A DNA stretch of 64,000 nt, taken from Sphingobacterium thalpophilum (lineage in GTDB: Bacteria; Bacteroidota; Bacteroidia; Sphingobacteriales; Sphingobacteriaceae). This document shows, one piece after another, positions 61,726 through 64,000 of the stretch (position 1 is its first letter; the number at the start of each line of letters is the position of its first letter). The notes beneath the pieces are model-generated. The model was not told the DNA's origin and ran no database searches. It saw nothing but the letters and a program-made list of their open reading frames with translations. The stretch covers positions 5,890,001-5,954,000 of the forward strand of contig NZ_LR590484.1 of NCBI RefSeq assembly GCF_901482695.1, in the 5' to 3' direction. Made by a program: the position numbers and the translations under genes.

Positions 61726-64000
61726 CTAAAAATTCACTTGAATACCAAAATTATAGGTCCTCTGAATCGGATATCCGAGGCCATTCCCTCCCATTTCCAC
61801 ATCCCACATCTTGAAGTTGCTTATCGTAAACACATTCATCATGTTGAAGTACAGACGTAGCGATTTCAATTTGTAATGGTCTGCGACCGAACGGGGCAGA
61901 TTATAACCCAGTTCAATATTTTTGAGGCGTAGAAATTCGCCATTGCGCATCCACCAAGTAGACTGCCTATTATTATTATGGACAAAATAGTCGCTCAGCC
62001 TTGGAAAAAAGGCATAAATATTTCTGTTCTCTTCCGACCAGTAATCATTGGCTATCGCTGTCAGCAGGCCGTTCTGCGCCCCGCCGTTACGCACAAAAGG
62101 TGTAATGTTTTCGGGATTGATAAAAAACGAGGACTTGCCGGACCCCTGGAAAAAGAAAGAGAAGTCAAAGCCTTTATATCCGGTGGTACCACCAAATCCG
62201 TAGATGAGTTCGGGCGAAGTCGGATATCCGATCGGAACAGCATCGTTATCAGTGATGAGTTCATCTCCATTCATATCACGATATTTGATATCGCCCGCCA
62301 TGTAGTCTCCAAACTGCTGGGCCGGAGCGTTGGCAACGTCATACTCATCGATAAACAGGCGTTCGGCGATCAGGCCAAAAGACTGCGCCACCGAGTGTCC
62401 TACCTGATAGCGGTAGCTCATATTTTCCGGATACAGCAGTTCATCCCGCTTGGTGATCTTGGACTGTGCAAAGGTCACATTTCCGCGATACTGAAAAGAC
62501 CAGCCAGTCGCCAGGCTTTTATTGAACGTCAGCGCCAGATCGAAGCCTTTCTTTTCCGCTTTGCCCGTATTGGCCATAGGTGTGGCCTGCAGACCAATAG
62601 TCGAACCAATGTAAGAGCGGCTCTCCAGAATATGCGACTTGTAATCCTTATAAAAATCGGCGATCAGCCCTATAGAATTGTTTAAAAATGAAAGGTCAAA
62701 TCCGATATTCACCTGCCTGGACTGCTCCCAGGAAATCTGATGATTGGCGTAGCGGCTCACACTGACTCCGGGGCGGTAGTACCCATAGTCTTCGCCGAAT
62801 GTCGAACCATAATCTGTATTGCCGATGTTGACTTCGGAGAGGTAAAAGAAGCGGTCCGAATCACTCCCGATGGCATCGTTACCGATAATTCCGTAAGTCG
62901 CCCGCAATTTAAAGTCCGACACCACCGAAGACAGCGGTTTGAAAAACCGTTCGTTCGACACCCGGTAGGCCAGGCCAAAAGAAGGGAAGAAACCAAATCG
63001 ATTAGACTCGTGAAAGCGTTCGGAGCCGTTGTATCCGAAATTAAACTCCGCGAGGTAGCGGTTGTCATAACCGTAGGTAAAGCGGCCCGAAAGGCCATTA
63101 TTTCGTTTTGGCAGCCCTAACTGCAGGGTCGTGATGTTGTCACGCGATATTTTATAATCCTGAAACAGCGTGATCAGCATAGCCGACACATCATGTTTGC
63201 CGAAGGTTCGTGCATAATTGGTCGACGCTTCAAAATACAAGGTTGAGTTGATATCCGATCCCGATGTACCATAGCTCAGAAACTCCTGTCCGGGTGTGCC
63301 CACCGAACCGGTGGATCCATCATTGATGACACTGAGCTGAATGGAATTGTCCGAAGGGTCCAGCCGTCCAGAATAATAAAATGGGTTATAAGACCTTGCA
63401 GTCTGCCCATAAGAATAGCGCTTGGCGTAACCCATCATCCGGAAGTTGAGTCCTTGGGTCAGGAAATCAAGATTTTGTTTTAATTCAATCTGCGGCATCA
63501 GCGTGGAACGGTTGTACTGCTGGTATCCACGGACCAGATTGGCATATGGATTGGTCAGCAGAACGCCCTGCGGTGCACTGTCGTCCGTGACCACATATCC
63601 GCCAAAAAGCGGATGCTGAATATAAGGCAGATACTCCTGGGGGTATACGGCCGGAAACTGAACAGGATTGGACCATAGTGCTGCGCGGAAATGGTCGGCT
63701 CCCGAGCCGATAGGACCGTTGTAATCATCAAACTGTCCATATAGTTTGACACTGGCCTGCGTCGATTTGGTGAGCTGCAGATCCACATTTGACCGCAGCG
63801 AATAATTGATCAGCTTAATATTGTTATTAAAATTGTTGGTTCCCAGCTTTTTCAGTATGCCGTTATCAATATTGTAAGTTCCCGACACGTAGAACCGTGC
63901 CCGCTCTCCGCCACCGCTGGCGCTCAGATTAAAGCCCTGATTGAATGTATAATCTTTGATCAGCATATCGATCCAATCATTGTCCGGATACAGATACGGA
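61726..64000 (-). CDS. SusC/RagA-family TonB-dependent receptor, 5' end beyond the window
   Basis: The frame is open to the right edge and reads 'YPDNDWIDMLIKDYTFNQGF' where the window ends. This is the stretch just after the plug, so about 750 C-terminal barrel residues are visible and roughly 250-350 N-terminal residues lie outside. It ends 'NFGIQVNF', a typical barrel C-terminus. This is a window-edge truncation, not a broken gene. It should be the first gene of the SusCD operon regulated by the hybrid sensor. Confidence 0.93.
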   Translation of the reverse strand, partial: PYLYPDNDWIDMLIKDYTFNQGFNLSASGGGERARFYVSGTYNIDNGILKKLGTNNFNNNIKLINYSLRSNVDLQLTKSTQASVKLYGQFDDYNGPIGSGADHFRAALWSNPVQFPAVYPQEYLPYIQHPLFGGYVVTDDSAPQGVLLTNPYANLVRGYQQYNRSTLMPQIELKQNLDFLTQGLNFRMMGYAKRYSYGQTARSYNPFYYSGRLDPSDNSIQLSVINDGSTGSVGTPGQEFLSYGTSGSDINSTLYFEASTNYARTFGKHDVSAMLITLFQDYKISRDNITTLQLGLPKRNNGLSGRFTYGYDNRYLAEFNFGYNGSERFHESNRFGFFPSFGLAYRVSNERFFKPLSSVVSDFKLRATYGIIGNDAIGSDSDRFFYLSEVNIGNTDYGSTFGEDYGYYRPGVSVSRYANHQISWEQSRQVNIGFDLSFLNNSIGLIADFYKDYKSHILESRSYIGSTIGLQATPMANTGKAEKKGFDLALTFNKSLATGWSFQYRGNVTFAQSKITKRDELLYPENMSYRYQVGHSVAQSFGLIAERLFIDEYDVANAPAQQFGDYMAGDIKYRDMNGDELITDNDAVPIGYPTSPELIYGFGGTTGYKGFDFSFFFQGSGKSSFFINPENITPFVRNGGAQNGLLTAIANDYWSEENRNIYAFFPRLSDYFVHNNNRQSTWWMRNGEFLRLKNIELGYNLPRSVADHYKLKSLRLYFNMMNVFTISNFKMWDVEMGGNGLGYPIQRTYNFGIQVNF

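Noticed and set aside
61726..64000. SusC at the right end as a truncated pseudogene
   Set aside because: The frame stays open to the last base of the window, so the missing part is simply outside.
1..64000. Mobile elements, CRISPR arrays, tRNA or rRNA genes
   Set aside because: I saw no transposase or integrase motif, no regularly spaced repeat array and no tRNA-like cloverleaf or rRNA sequence; short RNA genes could still have been missed by eye.

Overview
The window looks like a chromosome segment of a Bacteroidota species close to Sphingobacterium or Pedobacter. The signs are several SusC/SusD pairs, lipoproteins with short lipoboxes, a hybrid two-component sensor, an ECF sigma/FecR pair, few Shine-Dalgarno sites, and promoter boxes of the TTG-N(17-23)-TAnnTTTG type. 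I saw no tRNA, rRNA, insertion sequence or CRISPR array. Genus is inferred from gene style only.

Region 1 (1-12.6 kb) is an ABC-type tripartite export cluster. It holds two MacB/FtsX-like permeases, a TolC-type channel, a LolD/MacB-type ATPase, a HlyD-type adaptor and a transglutaminase-like secreted protein. A divergent NtrC-type response regulator and histidine kinase probably control it.

Region 2 (12.7-24.5 kb) is a xylan utilisation locus: a GH10-GH43 fusion enzyme, SusD, a surface lipoprotein, a GH10 xylanase with an inserted binding domain, a GH5-ricin protein and a CE6-like esterase. At about 15.79 kb it is broken. The 3' part of a hydrolase gene (minus) meets the 3' part of a susC gene (plus) head to head, as a deletion of both 5' halves and the region between them would produce.

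Region 3 (24.7-34.9 kb) is a minus-strand ECF sigma - FecR - SusC(STN) - SusD - DUF4843 - PKD-like - TlpA cluster with no hydrolase. A divergent trypsin-like protease carrying a second, dead protease domain follows (35.2-36.9 kb).

Region 4 (37.1-41.0 kb) is a small fucose-type unit: GH29 alpha-fucosidase, AraC-family regulator and aldo/keto reductase. Direct repeats 21 bp apart lie in front of both the fucosidase and the reductase and suggest one AraC-controlled regulon.

Region 5 (41.2-53 kb) has an outer-membrane barrel protein, two tandem LytS-type kinases (the first degenerate) with a LytTR regulator, a SusC/SusD pair with a DUF6268 protein, and a second kinase/LytTR pair. Region 6 (53.2-64 kb) has a hybrid two-component system and, facing it, a SusC/SusD locus with two DUF-type surface lipoproteins. 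The last susC runs off the right edge.
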